Positions 1-8,318 of a stretch of 64,000 bases of DNA are shown in pieces. The stretch covers positions 558,001 to 622,000 of the forward strand of contig NZ_CP045385.1 of the NCBI RefSeq assembly GCF_009363615.1. The letters run 5' to 3'. Position 1 is the first letter of the stretch; every line of letters starts with the position of its first letter. This DNA comes from Ruegeria sp. THAF33 (GTDB lineage: Bacteria; Pseudomonadota; Alphaproteobacteria; Rhodobacterales; Rhodobacteraceae). Below the pieces are notes generated by a model. It worked only from the letters and a program-made list of their open reading frames with translations, searched no databases and was not told the origin of the DNA. A program made the translations under genes and the position numbers.

Positions 1-3000
1 TCCTGGGTGAGCTTGCCGATATTCTGCCGGTGGATCCCGAGGATGCGGAAGAGAACATATCCGACTTCACCGGCACGCAGGCGCCCATCGTGCTGGGCGA
101 AGGTGATTGCGCTTCGGAATACCGAACCGAAGGAGGCACGGTTTCGCGGCGGCGTTATTCGGTTCTTTATCGGCTGATCGACCCGCTTGTCGGGCCGAAA
201 AACATCGTTCGCACCCGCCCCGTTGGCGGCAATCGCTTTGTCACGACAATTCCGGGCAGCACCTTTGCGCAGGCCAATCTTTCTGCCGAAACACTGTTGA
301 GCGCATTCAACAATGACGGCGGAGACTGGGATTTCCGCGATCGGATACCGATTGACGAACCCATTGATATTGAGGATTTTTTCGAAGACTTGGAACAGCG
401 CCCGCAGGATGTGCCAAAAGCTTCCAGCCTGGCGCTTGGCTATATCGCCAAGATGCGTTCAACCGCCGTCCACGCCGGAATGTCATTGGGGCGTCTGGTC
501 TATTCCCTGCCGCTTGCCCCGGGCGAGGAACAACGGATCGTCGTGTCGGAACAGCGCGAAACCCTGACCGTGCGCGAACGCGAAAGCCTGACCTTCGAGG
601 AACAACAGGAATTCGAAGAGGCGCGCGATACCTCTTTCGACAGTACATTCGAAACCGCATTGGACGAAGTGATCCGTGGAACATCCTCTTTCTCGACCAA
701 GGCGTTCACAAAAAGCTTCGGAGGGGCCGGTGGCATTGGTGGCGGTCTGTTCGGCGGCATCGGGGCCATAGTGGGCGGGGTCGGTTTCAGCGGCGCCCGT
801 TCCAGCTCCAACTCGTCAGGCAGTTCGTCCAACACGCAGAACACGTCCCGCGATTTTCTGTCAGACACGCACGAGACATTTTCGGCCGCGCTGGAACGGG
901 CCGCTTCGGTCAAGCGAAGTTCAGCCCGAACCAGCGTTCGCACAGCCACCGCAAGTGATCGGCGAACGGCGACGACGAAATTCGTGGCCAACCGCAACCA
1001 CTGTCATGCAATGACGATGCAATGGTTCGAAGTTCTGCGCGACTTTTCCCTGGAAACGCGGATCGAAGGCGTGCAATTGGTGGTCTTCGTTCCCATGCAG
1101 CTCATCCGCTTTCGCCGTTTGGGGCAAGGCGATCAGCTGCCGGGCAATGTCAGCCGGTCCGGATTGCTGAGCCGGTACAAGGTGATCCTGCGCCACGCAG
1201 ACGTGTTCCGCCGCGTATTTCGAAACCGCCGAAGGTTCCGCACCGCCCTCAAACTGCTGGAAGAGTTTTATGCGGACAAGGACGCGACACCGCAGAATGC
1301 TCCGGGTGTTGCGCAGGACATCGTCAGCTTCGAGGCTCAGGGCACTTTCATGCCCAATGATGACATATCCGCGGTGATCTTCACGCAGGATGGCGACCGC
1401 GTTGGGCCAGTGCCCCTGACCGGATCGCCGATCGACATCGACAACCTGCATGACTTGCCTGCCGAGACACGCGAAAACCTGCTGGTTCGGCTGGCTGACG
1501 CGCGCCGTGATCCAACCAACCGGCGGACTTATACCGGATCCGTGGCTTTGCCCCGCTCGGTCGAACGTTCCGACATCGCCCGCGTCGAGTTGCGCAGGCG
1601 GACGGGCTCTTTTGCCTATTCATTCTATACCGGCCCGGACCCGATCAACATCTTCAACATTTGGGAACATATCTCGAACCTGGAAGATGCGGATGATCTG
1701 GATCGCGCCACGCGCAACATCAACCGGAGCCTTCACACGACGATTTCAGGCTCGGATTTCGACGATCTGGTCGGCGCGCCGATGATCAGCGAGTTCGAAG
1801 CGCGCATGAATGAAGACGCGCAGACCATCGTTGACGACAATACATTCCAGGCTTTGCCTGCGACCCTGCCTTATTCCGTACAGGAAGTGCCGGATGTGCT
1901 GTCACGCCGTGATCTGCGGCGGATCGAAGAAATGTATCAGCATATCGTTGCCGACACCGTTCGTTATTCCCGCGTGATCTGGGCCAGTATGACGGATGAG
2001 GAACGGGCCATCCTGCTGGAACGCTTCACCATCGGCGTGCCAGATGGCGGGTTGGATGACGCCTCAAGCGAGATATCGCTGCTCAGCACGGTCCAGAACA
2101 AGGTGTTGGGCTTCTACGGCAATGCGATGATCATGCCCTTCTCGATCCCGCCCGATCTGGCCGACCGAATGGAGATGCGGACCGGCGACATTCAGGACAG
2201 CCTGCTGGCCTTCCATCGCGAAGACTTCCGACCACCGCGCCGAACGATCTCGCTGCCGACCAGGGGCCTCTTGGGCGAGGCCGTTCTGGGCCGCTGCAAT
2301 TCCTGCGAGATGATCGACCATCGCCGCTTCTGGAACTGGCAGGACAGCCCGACGCCACCCCCGGTTGGCGACACGCCGGTCCTGCCCGCAGACAGCGATG
2401 CGATCTTTGGCACCCGTGCGCCATCAGACCTGCCGGCCAATCAACCTTCGAACACGCTCACCATCGCAGGTGGCGACATTGGCACGGGCCAGGCCGTGCC
2501 CAGTTCGCAACTGGCCGAGATCCTCAAAGCCGCGCCTGATCTTGCACGGGCGGGAACCGATCTGACAGGTCTGAAAGAGTTGCAGGCGCAACTGGCCCTT
2601 GAAACGCAATCGGTCGCCGCCGGTCGGGACAAGGCCATAGACACGGCGACGGATCTGACCAAAGAGCTTGTCGGCAAGGCCACTGAACTGGCGGGCAAGG
2701 GGCAAGAGATCGCCGCGGCCCGCAAAGAGGAAGAAGCCAAAAAACAAGCTGCCGAAAAGAAAAAGTCAGCTGCCGACAATGCCGCAAAGCTCAAGGGGTT
2801 TGAGGACATCGCCAAGAACGCTTCGGGAGTTTCTGCGCTGATTGGCGGGCAACCGGATGGCAACCGGGCCGGTTTCGTTCAAAACCTGTTCAAGGATTTC
2901 CCCGGTGGCGCTGCGGCTCTGGCCAATCCTTCCAACACGTTGCTTCTGGCCAAGCTTTTCGGGGCCTTTACCAAAGCCAATACGGATGCAGATGACGGCA

Positions 3001-3080
3001 GCGCAACCAAGGCCGGCAGCCAATCCGTTCTGGATTTCCTCAATGGCCTGAGCGCCCCTGCGGAGGACGACGATGAGTGA
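1..3080 (+). CDS. Large protein of unknown function, 5' end outside the window
   Basis: I do not recognise the family. The frame is open from base 3, so the GTG at 30 is probably internal and the true start lies upstream. Counting from 30, 1016 residues are visible. A conserved-looking block around residues 135-190 is followed by a glycine-rich, membrane-like stretch at about 229-254 and a Ser/Asn linker to about 275. A large mixed-fold region then runs to about 760 and includes a CxxC at 756/759. After a Pro-rich linker comes an Ala/Lys/Glu coiled coil at about 845-935 and an acidic C-terminus. There is no signal peptide, but the N-terminus is missing. The stop overlaps the start of the next gene, so the two are translationally coupled. 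The shape suggests a structural or assembly protein, which is inference only. Confidence 0.8.
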   Translation, partial: LGELADILPVDPEDAEENISDFTGTQAPIVLGEGDCASEYRTEGGTVSRRRYSVLYRLIDPLVGPKNIVRTRPVGGNRFVTTIPGSTFAQANLSAETLLSAFNNDGGDWDFRDRIPIDEPIDIEDFFEDLEQRPQDVPKASSLALGYIAKMRSTAVHAGMSLGRLVYSLPLAPGEEQRIVVSEQRETLTVRERESLTFEEQQEFEEARDTSFDSTFETALDEVIRGTSSFSTKAFTKSFGGAGGIGGGLFGGIGAIVGGVGFSGARSSSNSSGSSSNTQNTSRDFLSDTHETFSAALERAASVKRSSARTSVRTATASDRRTATTKFVANRNHCHAMTMQWFEVLRDFSLETRIEGVQLVVFVPMQLIRFRRLGQGDQLPGNVSRSGLLSRYKVILRHADVFRRVFRNRRRFRTALKLLEEFYADKDATPQNAPGVAQDIVSFEAQGTFMPNDDISAVIFTQDGDRVGPVPLTGSPIDIDNLHDLPAETRENLLVRLADARRDPTNRRTYTGSVALPRSVERSDIARVELRRRTGSFAYSFYTGPDPINIFNIWEHISNLEDADDLDRATRNINRSLHTTISGSDFDDLVGAPMISEFEARMNEDAQTIVDDNTFQALPATLPYSVQEVPDVLSRRDLRRIEEMYQHIVADTVRYSRVIWASMTDEERAILLERFTIGVPDGGLDDASSEISLLSTVQNKVLGFYGNAMIMPFSIPPDLADRMEMRTGDIQDSLLAFHREDFRPPRRTISLPTRGLLGEAVLGRCNSCEMIDHRRFWNWQDSPTPPPVGDTPVLPADSDAIFGTRAPSDLPANQPSNTLTIAGGDIGTGQAVPSSQLAEILKAAPDLARAGTDLTGLKELQAQLALETQSVAAGRDKAIDTATDLTKELVGKATELAGKGQEIAAARKEEEAKKQAAEKKKSAADNAAKLKGFEDIAKNASGVSALIGGQPDGNRAGFVQNLFKDFPGGAAALANPSNTLLLAKLFGAFTKANTDADDGSATKAGSQSVLDFLNGLSAPAEDDDE

Positions 3081-4071
3081 CACCAGCACAAATGCAACCC
3101 CCGAACCGGGCATTGATGAAAGCCTTGCCGAGGCCATCATCAATATTCTTGAAACCACCAATTCTCCGGCGATACAGCGCGCCCGAGAGGTTATAGCCCA
3201 CAGGCTGGCCATCGCTGGCGACATTGCCCCATCCCGCATCCCTGCCCCGCGCAATATCACCGAGATCGGCGGCTACATAAATCTGCTCAGCGAGTATGGA
3301 GAGGCCGAACAGCGCGCGCGCATGATCGCGGCCGCACTGGGCATAGCAGGGCCGCAGATTTCGCTGCCACAGCCCGGTGCCGTTCCACCGTTGTCCTTTG
3401 TCACACGTGACGGCGCCCGACCTGCGGGGCCACAACAACCCAGCTTCCCGTTGACCTATACGATCCGCAGCGACTTTGTTCCGGCATTTGACAATGCGGT
3501 GCAGGAAATCACGATCCGCGGTGGCGCGGTTCCGATTTTGACACCTGTCAGGATCCTGCCTGCTGCGGGGTCTGCACCCGCAACAGACGGCTCTGCGCAG
3601 CTGGCTCTGATCGGTCGTACACTCAGCCTGGCGCCAACAGCGGCTTTGCACGCCGTGGCAACCGACCCTTTGTCGCTCAGCCGTCCGACGGCTGGTGGCG
3701 GGTTCGAGGTTATGGTTCGGGTCATCGACGCCGCCGCTCCGATCGCAGGAACCATCGCGGCGGCGAACTGGACAAGTTGGGAATGCGATGCCTCTGCCTG
3801 TACCGAAGTCGACAGCAATGATGCGCGCTTTGCGCTCACACCACTGCTGAACGCCGCCGGGTGGCACCAGCCCGCTGATCCCGGCAATCCGACCAGTCTG
3901 TCAAATCCCGGAACCTGGGCGGAATGGCGCAACATCACCGGGCTTGTGCCGGGCGTCACGCGGTTTGCGGATGAGCTGCAACTGCTATATTCCGCTGAAA
4001 TGCTCATTACTTCACCGGTCTTCAATCAACTGGACAATGTCTGGACAGGAAGCGAGTTCGCCGCGCCATAG
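3073..4071 (+). CDS. Hypothetical protein coupled to the large upstream gene
   Basis: This 332-residue protein is of unknown function. Its ATG lies inside the last codons of the upstream gene, an 8-base overlap, so the pair is almost certainly co-translated and functionally linked. The first 100 residues are helical and acidic, with short Ala-rich helices. From about residue 125 the sequence looks like beta-strands rich in Thr, Pro and Gly. Two cysteines near residues 237 and 242 (in WECDASACTEV) could form a local disulfide. There is no signal peptide, transmembrane segment or recognisable catalytic motif. Coding is supported by a long uninterrupted frame with the same codon bias as the neighbours. 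Confidence 0.75.
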   Translation: MSDTSTNATPEPGIDESLAEAIINILETTNSPAIQRAREVIAHRLAIAGDIAPSRIPAPRNITEIGGYINLLSEYGEAEQRARMIAAALGIAGPQISLPQPGAVPPLSFVTRDGARPAGPQQPSFPLTYTIRSDFVPAFDNAVQEITIRGGAVPILTPVRILPAAGSAPATDGSAQLALIGRTLSLAPTAALHAVATDPLSLSRPTAGGGFEVMVRVIDAAAPIAGTIAAANWTSWECDASACTEVDSNDARFALTPLLNAAGWHQPADPGNPTSLSNPGTWAEWRNITGLVPGVTRFADELQLLYSAEMLITSPVFNQLDNVWTGSEFAAP

Positions 4072-4147
4072 CGCGGCTGCCTGAAACGCAGGAAAGTGAT
4101 TTGGAAATGCGCCCTTCATGAGGTTCAATGCATTCAGGAAGTCAGCA

Positions 4148-4360
4148 ATGCAAAACCCCGAGCGTTTCGAGAAATTCTATTTCGCCAAAGTCGGCATGGG
4201 CGAAGCCTGTGGCTGTGCCGAGCGGATAATCGACGTGTTCGAATTCAACCGCAAAGGCGGTGCGCAATCCAGGCAACCTGTGAAACAGGACAGGCGCAGA
4301 CGCGGGTCCTTTCGGGCATGGGCGGTCAAATATGGGCTGATGAGCCGCAGACGCACATAG
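4148..4360 (+). CDS. Possible small basic protein
   Basis: A 70-residue frame starts at an ATG preceded by AGGAAG at about 7 bases, which is a good ribosome binding site. An in-frame ATG at 4118 is also possible but lacks one. The product begins MQNPERFEKFYFAKVG, has a CGC pair near residue 21 and ends in a strongly basic tail. No family is recognised. It lies in the 393-base interval between the unknown gene pair and the convergent metal-transport operon. It could equally be chance, because the frame is short. Confidence 0.4.
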   Translation: MQNPERFEKFYFAKVGMGEACGCAERIIDVFEFNRKGGAQSRQPVKQDRRRRGSFRAWAVKYGLMSRRRT

Positions 4361-4464
4361 CCAAGGCCTGACGACGCGCAAGGTTCGCTTTCCGTTTCAT
4401 GGCGTGGCTCAGGCGGTATGATTGCATTTCTGAAACCACCATGTCCGGTTGCCACGAGAACAGG

Positions 4465-5115
4465 TCAGACCGGCACCAGCTTCCCGTCGCGAAGATCCAG
4501 TTCATCGGGCGCCAGTTCCAAGCGGAACGCCGGCGAATGACTGACAAGCAAAATCGCCTGTGGCAACGCGCGCAGGATTTCCAGCAGGCGCGCTTCGTTT
4601 TTCGTATCCAACGCATTCGTCGGTTCGTCCAGCAACAGCACTTCGGGCTCCATCGCCAGAACCGTCGCCAGGGTCACTAGCCGTTTTTCACCGCCTGACA
4701 ATTTATGGGTAATGCGGTTCTTCAGGTGCATCAGGTCCAGATCGCCCAGAACTTTGTCGACGATGGCAAGTGCTTCGTCGCGGGTCTTGCCCAGATTGAG
4801 CGGACCAAAAGCAACGTCTTCGGCGACGGTCGGGCAGAACAGCTGATCGTCCGCATCCTGAAATACAAGCCCCACCCGGCGGCGGACCTCATGGAAATCA
4901 GCCTCTTCCACGCGTTGCTGACCAAAAACGGTGACGGTGCCTGAACACGGGCGCTGCAACCCAAGCAAAATCCGCAGGAGCGTCGATTTCCCCGCTCCGT
5001 TCGGGCCTGTCAGGGACAGGCGCTGCCCCGCGCTCAGGCTCAGGTTTGCCCCGTCCAGAACGGGTGGTTGGCCGGGGTAGGAAAAACAGATGTCTTCAAG
5101 CGCAATCAGTGTCAT
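4465..5115 (-). CDS. cbiO: ECF cobalt/nickel transporter ATP-binding subunit
   Basis: This ATPase (216 residues) energises uptake of a divalent metal ion through a CbiM/CbiQ-type membrane complex. It shows Walker A GPNGAGKST, a Q-loop (VFQDADDQLF), signature LSGGEKR, Walker B LLLDEPTNALD and an H-loop in LVSHS, in the usual order. The frame remains open far upstream to 5739, but that extension is only the antisense-frame shadow of cbiQ. The ATG at 5115 overlaps the cbiQ stop by four bases (ATGA) and begins directly before the ABC domain. It is the last gene of the operon and slightly short for the family. Confidence 0.93.
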   Translation of the reverse strand: MTLIALEDICFSYPGQPPVLDGANLSLSAGQRLSLTGPNGAGKSTLLRILLGLQRPCSGTVTVFGQQRVEEADFHEVRRRVGLVFQDADDQLFCPTVAEDVAFGPLNLGKTRDEALAIVDKVLGDLDLMHLKNRITHKLSGGEKRLVTLATVLAMEPEVLLLDEPTNALDTKNEARLLEILRALPQAILLVSHSPAFRLELAPDELDLRDGKLVPV

Positions 5116-5891
5116 GCGAATTCCAGAATGATCAGACCCAGGCAGAGACCGCTGAAACCTGCCGCAAACACAATGTCCGCACGGGTCAGGGCAAATTCCT
5201 GAAGCAACGGCATACGCCCGGAAAACCCCCGGCACTTCATAGCCGCCAGGATGCGTTCCGATCTTTCGATCGCGCGCACAAGCATCATACCCACAAGGTA
5301 GCCAAAGCTGCGATATGTGTGCCAGTTTGTTGCTGGCCGAAATCCACGCACCTTCATCGCAGCGCGCAGCCGCAGGTATTCTTCGCGCAAGACCTCGATA
5401 TACCGGATCGTGAACATCAGCAGGTAAACCAGCTTTTCGGGGCACCGCAGACGATGCAGGGCGTGGCCCAGTGTAACCGGCTCCATCGTCCCGACCAAAA
5501 CCATCAGGGACAGGATCACGGCATTGGCGGTCAAGGCAATCTCGACCGCTTTCCAAAAACCCTGCCAGCTTGCGGAGAATCCCCAAAGCGTGAACATCGG
5601 ATCCCCGGGCATGGAAAAGGGCAACAGGACCAGCATGAACAGGATGAACCCATCCATCATGGCCATTCGCTTCAACGTCTTTCGCCGCGGCAGACGTGAA
5701 ACTATCAGAAGCGAAAGCGACACTGTCAGCGCCGCGCAAAGCGCGCCGAGGGATGACAGCGCCACGGTCACGACTGCAAAAACAACTGCCATGACGATCC
5801 GCATCCGGGGATCCAGCAGGCTGATCAGACCTTCTGGCCCGTCACCGGCTTCGGACAGCGTTTTTTCCTTGTGCCCCAGAACGTGTGCCAT
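5112..5891 (-). CDS. cbiQ: ECF transporter transmembrane subunit CbiQ
   Basis: This is the 259-residue transmembrane coupling subunit of a group I energy-coupling-factor metal transporter. After a soluble N-terminus ending in LDPRMRIV it has several hydrophobic segments. Two Ala-Arg-Gly-type coupling motifs that contact the ATPases follow in the C-terminal half (AAMKVRGF near 181 and AAMKCRGF near 225). It overlaps cbiO by four bases and abuts the auxiliary cbiL-like gene upstream, with one shared base. The operon is read from the B12 riboswitch at about 8.1 kb. Confidence 0.93.
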   Translation of the reverse strand: MAHVLGHKEKTLSEAGDGPEGLISLLDPRMRIVMAVVFAVVTVALSSLGALCAALTVSLSLLIVSRLPRRKTLKRMAMMDGFILFMLVLLPFSMPGDPMFTLWGFSASWQGFWKAVEIALTANAVILSLMVLVGTMEPVTLGHALHRLRCPEKLVYLLMFTIRYIEVLREEYLRLRAAMKVRGFRPATNWHTYRSFGYLVGMMLVRAIERSERILAAMKCRGFSGRMPLLQEFALTRADIVFAAGFSGLCLGLIILEFA

Positions 5892-6466
5892 CAGGACGCC
5901 AGCTTGCGGCGGGCCGCCATGTAAAAGCCCAGACCGAACAGACCAACGATGTACCCGATCCCGCCAAGGATGGTTTGCAGGTCGTTCTGTTCGCGATAAG
6001 CCGCAATCTCGCGCCTGAGCGGGCGCAATTCGTCACGTACGGCTTTGGCGATAACCTGCTGTTCTTCGGCGCTGAGAGACGCCGCCGAACCGCTGGCCTG
6101 CGCCAGAGCAGCCGAAGACGAGTCTCCGTTTTCCGCCACGGCAACGCCCATGATCCGCGCGACATCTTCGGCAGACATTGTGACTTCGGCCACATGCCCG
6201 GCGCCAAGGTCGGCAAAGAAGGTGTGCGCCACGGCCGAGGTCGGCGTGTAGACAAAGAAACCGTCCGCATCAGTGACCGATCGACCCAGCTCAGCCCCAT
6301 CCGGGCCGGTGACAATGACCTCGGTGCCGCTTGCCATGTCGCCGTTGGAAAAGCCGATTTCGCCCTCGATGACGTCTCCCGACTCGAAAACGCCGGCTAT
6401 GACCTTGTGCGCCAGGGCAGGCACAGGTGCGCAGCACACGGCCAATATGACAACCAGATGCTTCAT
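5891..6466 (-). CDS. CbiL/NikL-type auxiliary membrane protein of the metal ECF transporter
   Basis: A 191-residue exported protein. It has a signal peptide ending near ALAHK, an immunoglobulin-like carboxypeptidase-regulatory fold (GPDGAELGRSVTDADGFFVY), a coiled linker (LRPLRREIAAYREQND) and one C-terminal transmembrane helix (about 165-185) before a basic anchor. This is the architecture of the L component that replaces CbiN in KMLQO-type cobalt/nickel ECF systems, where it helps metal loading into CbiM. It sits between cbiM (four-base overlap) and cbiQ. The mature N-terminal histidine after cleavage is reminiscent of metal-binding N-termini. Confidence 0.8.
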   Translation of the reverse strand: MKHLVVILAVCCAPVPALAHKVIAGVFESGDVIEGEIGFSNGDMASGTEVIVTGPDGAELGRSVTDADGFFVYTPTSAVAHTFFADLGAGHVAEVTMSAEDVARIMGVAVAENGDSSSAALAQASGSAASLSAEEQQVIAKAVRDELRPLRREIAAYREQNDLQTILGGIGYIVGLFGLGFYMAARRKLAS

Positions 6467-7074
6467 GTGGCTGCTCCTCTGAAAAACAGCTCGGGCTTGA
6501 CCTTGCGTGCCAACAACACGGCGAACCCGGTCAAAATCGCCTCGATGGCCATGACAGGAATATGGGCGAAGAAAACGAGCTTGGCGGCAGGCAGAAATTC
6601 ATCCCCCGACAGCGCCAGGGAAAACGCGACCATGCCGGTTGTCGCTGCAATCGCAAATGCGCCGCCGACGCCCCCCCAAATCGCTCCTTGCAAAGGCGTT
6701 CCACGCGCGATCAGACGACCGAACAACATTCCGGCCACCACCGCGGGAAAGGCGATATTGACGGTGTTGATCCCCAACACCGTCAACCCGCCAAAGCCGA
6801 AAAAGACCGCCTGTAGCAAAAGCCCGACGAACAAAGCCGGGAATGCGGCCCAACCAAGCAGCAGCCCGGCCATGCCGTTGAGGATCAGATGGACCGACGA
6901 CGGACCAATGGGCACGTGGATCAACGATGCCACGAAGAAACTGGCTGACAGCACGCCCGCAGTGGGGATGCGATCAAGATCCAGAGACCTGAGACCCATG
7001 GCGATCCCGCCCGCGGCGGCTATGGCGCCGCCAATTACAACCGGGTTGGAAAGGGCTCCGTCGACGATGTGCAT
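6463..7074 (-). CDS. cbiM: ECF transporter substrate-specificity subunit CbiM
   Basis: This 203-residue membrane protein binds and translocates the metal ion (Co2+ or Ni2+). It starts MHIVDGALS, and the invariant N-terminal Met-His that provides metal ligands in this family is intact. Six to seven hydrophobic helices follow, with the conserved segment IGPSSVHLILNG near residue 58 carrying another ligand histidine. It lies just downstream of the periplasmic cbiK-like gene and overlaps the cbiL-like gene by four bases. The riboswitch context argues for cobalt rather than nickel. Confidence 0.92.
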   Translation of the reverse strand: MHIVDGALSNPVVIGGAIAAAGGIAMGLRSLDLDRIPTAGVLSASFFVASLIHVPIGPSSVHLILNGMAGLLLGWAAFPALFVGLLLQAVFFGFGGLTVLGINTVNIAFPAVVAGMLFGRLIARGTPLQGAIWGGVGGAFAIAATTGMVAFSLALSGDEFLPAAKLVFFAHIPVMAIEAILTGFAVLLARKVKPELFFRGAAT

Positions 7075-7080
7075 TTGGGG

Positions 7081-7866
7081 TTACTCCAGATCCCAGGCAC
7101 GAATCCAGATGACCGCATCCTGGCTGAGTTCTTTGCCCTCATGTTCGGTTGCCGGACCGGAACCAAGGGCGGCGAAACCCCAGTAACCGGCTTTGGGAAC
7201 GCCGAACGAAAAATACCCGTTGTCGTCAGATATTGCGACCACCGCACCACCCGGCATTGGTGACACTTTCGGTGCAGAAGCGGCCGAGCTTTCCATGTCG
7301 GGTTCGGCGGCCATGTACTCGATCTCGATCTCGGCCCCCGCAACCGGCTGACCATCAGCCAGCACACGGCCCGTGAAAGTCGAACCCGCGATGATGTTGG
7401 TCGGCTTGTTCAGCGGGATAATCTCGGTCGCCAGACCCACGGGATTCATCCAGTCGGTCGGCAATTCGTTACGGTTCAGGAAGGCTTTGGTGAGCTGTTG
7501 GATATAGATGTCTTCGGATTCCTCATAATAAGGCTGAGGAACCGTCACCAGCACATAGTCGCCCGAACGTTTGACCGGGACACTGCCCTTGAACGCCGCG
7601 CCCTCGTTTTCCCCGCCGGTGAACCGGATAGGTTCCAGCGTGTCCAGCAAATCGGTCTTTTCACCGTTGTGGATCACATAGAATTCCTGCGGCTTTTCAA
7701 GATCCATGACATGGCCATTCTCGAACGGATGCCAGAAAATCAGTTTGACCGGCACATCGCCCGGTTTCTCGATCATGGTGTCGGTGGTGTATTCCAAAAG
7801 GAAATGCGCATTTGCGATGGCAGGAAGAGCCACCGCGGCAGCGGCTGCGCTGAGCAGCGTTTTCAT
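7081..7866 (-). CDS. Periplasmic metal-binding protein of the DUF4198 (CbiK/NikK) family
   Basis: This 261-residue exported protein has a signal peptide (MKTLLSAAAAAVALPAIANA) followed by a mature start AHFLLEY. The histidine just after cleavage is typical of DUF4198 proteins. The frame remains open to 7929, but the ATG at 7866 has a clear AGGACGA ribosome binding site and begins the signal peptide, so I chose it. The C-terminal half has an Ig-like domain. It is the first gene of the metal ECF operon, directly behind the cobalamin riboswitch. It probably delivers or stabilises metal at the transporter. Confidence 0.85.
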   Translation of the reverse strand: MKTLLSAAAAAVALPAIANAHFLLEYTTDTMIEKPGDVPVKLIFWHPFENGHVMDLEKPQEFYVIHNGEKTDLLDTLEPIRFTGGENEGAAFKGSVPVKRSGDYVLVTVPQPYYEESEDIYIQQLTKAFLNRNELPTDWMNPVGLATEIIPLNKPTNIIAGSTFTGRVLADGQPVAGAEIEIEYMAAEPDMESSAASAPKVSPMPGGAVVAISDDNGYFSFGVPKAGYWGFAALGSGPATEHEGKELSQDAVIWIRAWDLE

Positions 7867-7990
7867 GAACAGTCGTCCTTGTCCCGTCGCGCCAATCCCG
7901 GCGCGAAATTCGTTTTGACCACGGGACATTCAACGCCAAATTACCCTTTCAGGCATCCTGGTCCGACGCACATCCCGTCGCCGATTAGGA

Positions 7991-8009
7991 GTGCCCCTTA
8001 TGAGGGCAC
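7991..8009 (-). promoter_or_regulatory. Hairpin between riboswitch aptamer and first gene
   Basis: GTGCCC and GGGCAC arms (7991-7996 and 8004-8009) form a six-base-pair stem next to the closing helix of the aptamer, sharing base 8009 with it. No U-tract follows on the minus strand, so it is not a standard intrinsic terminator. It may be part of the expression platform. Confidence 0.5.
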
Positions 8010-8186
8010 ATGTCCGGCAGGTATCCTGACTTGCGGGTCAAAGCGTTGGACCGGCCTTCCCGGGCAAACCCCAGTGGCGTTTCAGCCCTGCTCGCCGCTT
8101 ACAGTTGCGGGTGCAGTTGCGGAATTGGGCCTGAGCCCGCACCGCATTCCCTTTTGATTCCAGAGCAAGCTCCGGAACCGGACATG
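8009..8186 (-). ncRNA. Cobalamin (B12) riboswitch
   Basis: On the minus strand the segment carries the hallmarks of an adenosylcobalamin aptamer. There is a GGGAATGCGGTGCG block, the conserved B12-box-like GCAACTGTAAGCGG, and the 3' segment AAGTCAGGATACCTGCC. The ends CATGTCCGG (8009-8017) and CCGGACATG (8178-8186) are perfectly complementary over nine bases and form the closing helix. It lies about 140 bases upstream of the cbiK-like start in the leader of the metal transporter operon. B12 excess should shut off cobalt uptake. A plus-strand frame over the same bases is not a gene. Confidence 0.93.
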
Positions 8187-8318
8187 CCGAGCGGCTTGCC
8201 AGACAACTCAGCCTTCCGTCAACGAAAATGTGTTACGGCCATCGAAAATAATGAGCTCGGCAGTATGCGAGAGTGAACCAGTTTGTGAAATATCCAAGGC
8301 AACAGAGTGATTTCACAT

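Noticed and set aside
5116..5739. N-terminal extension of cbiO by about 208 codons
   Set aside because: The extra sequence lies in another frame of cbiQ and has no similarity to ABC transporters; the ATG at 5115 overlaps cbiQ in the expected way.
8010..8276. 88-codon plus-strand frame
   Set aside because: It covers the B12 riboswitch encoded on the opposite strand, so its conservation is structural.
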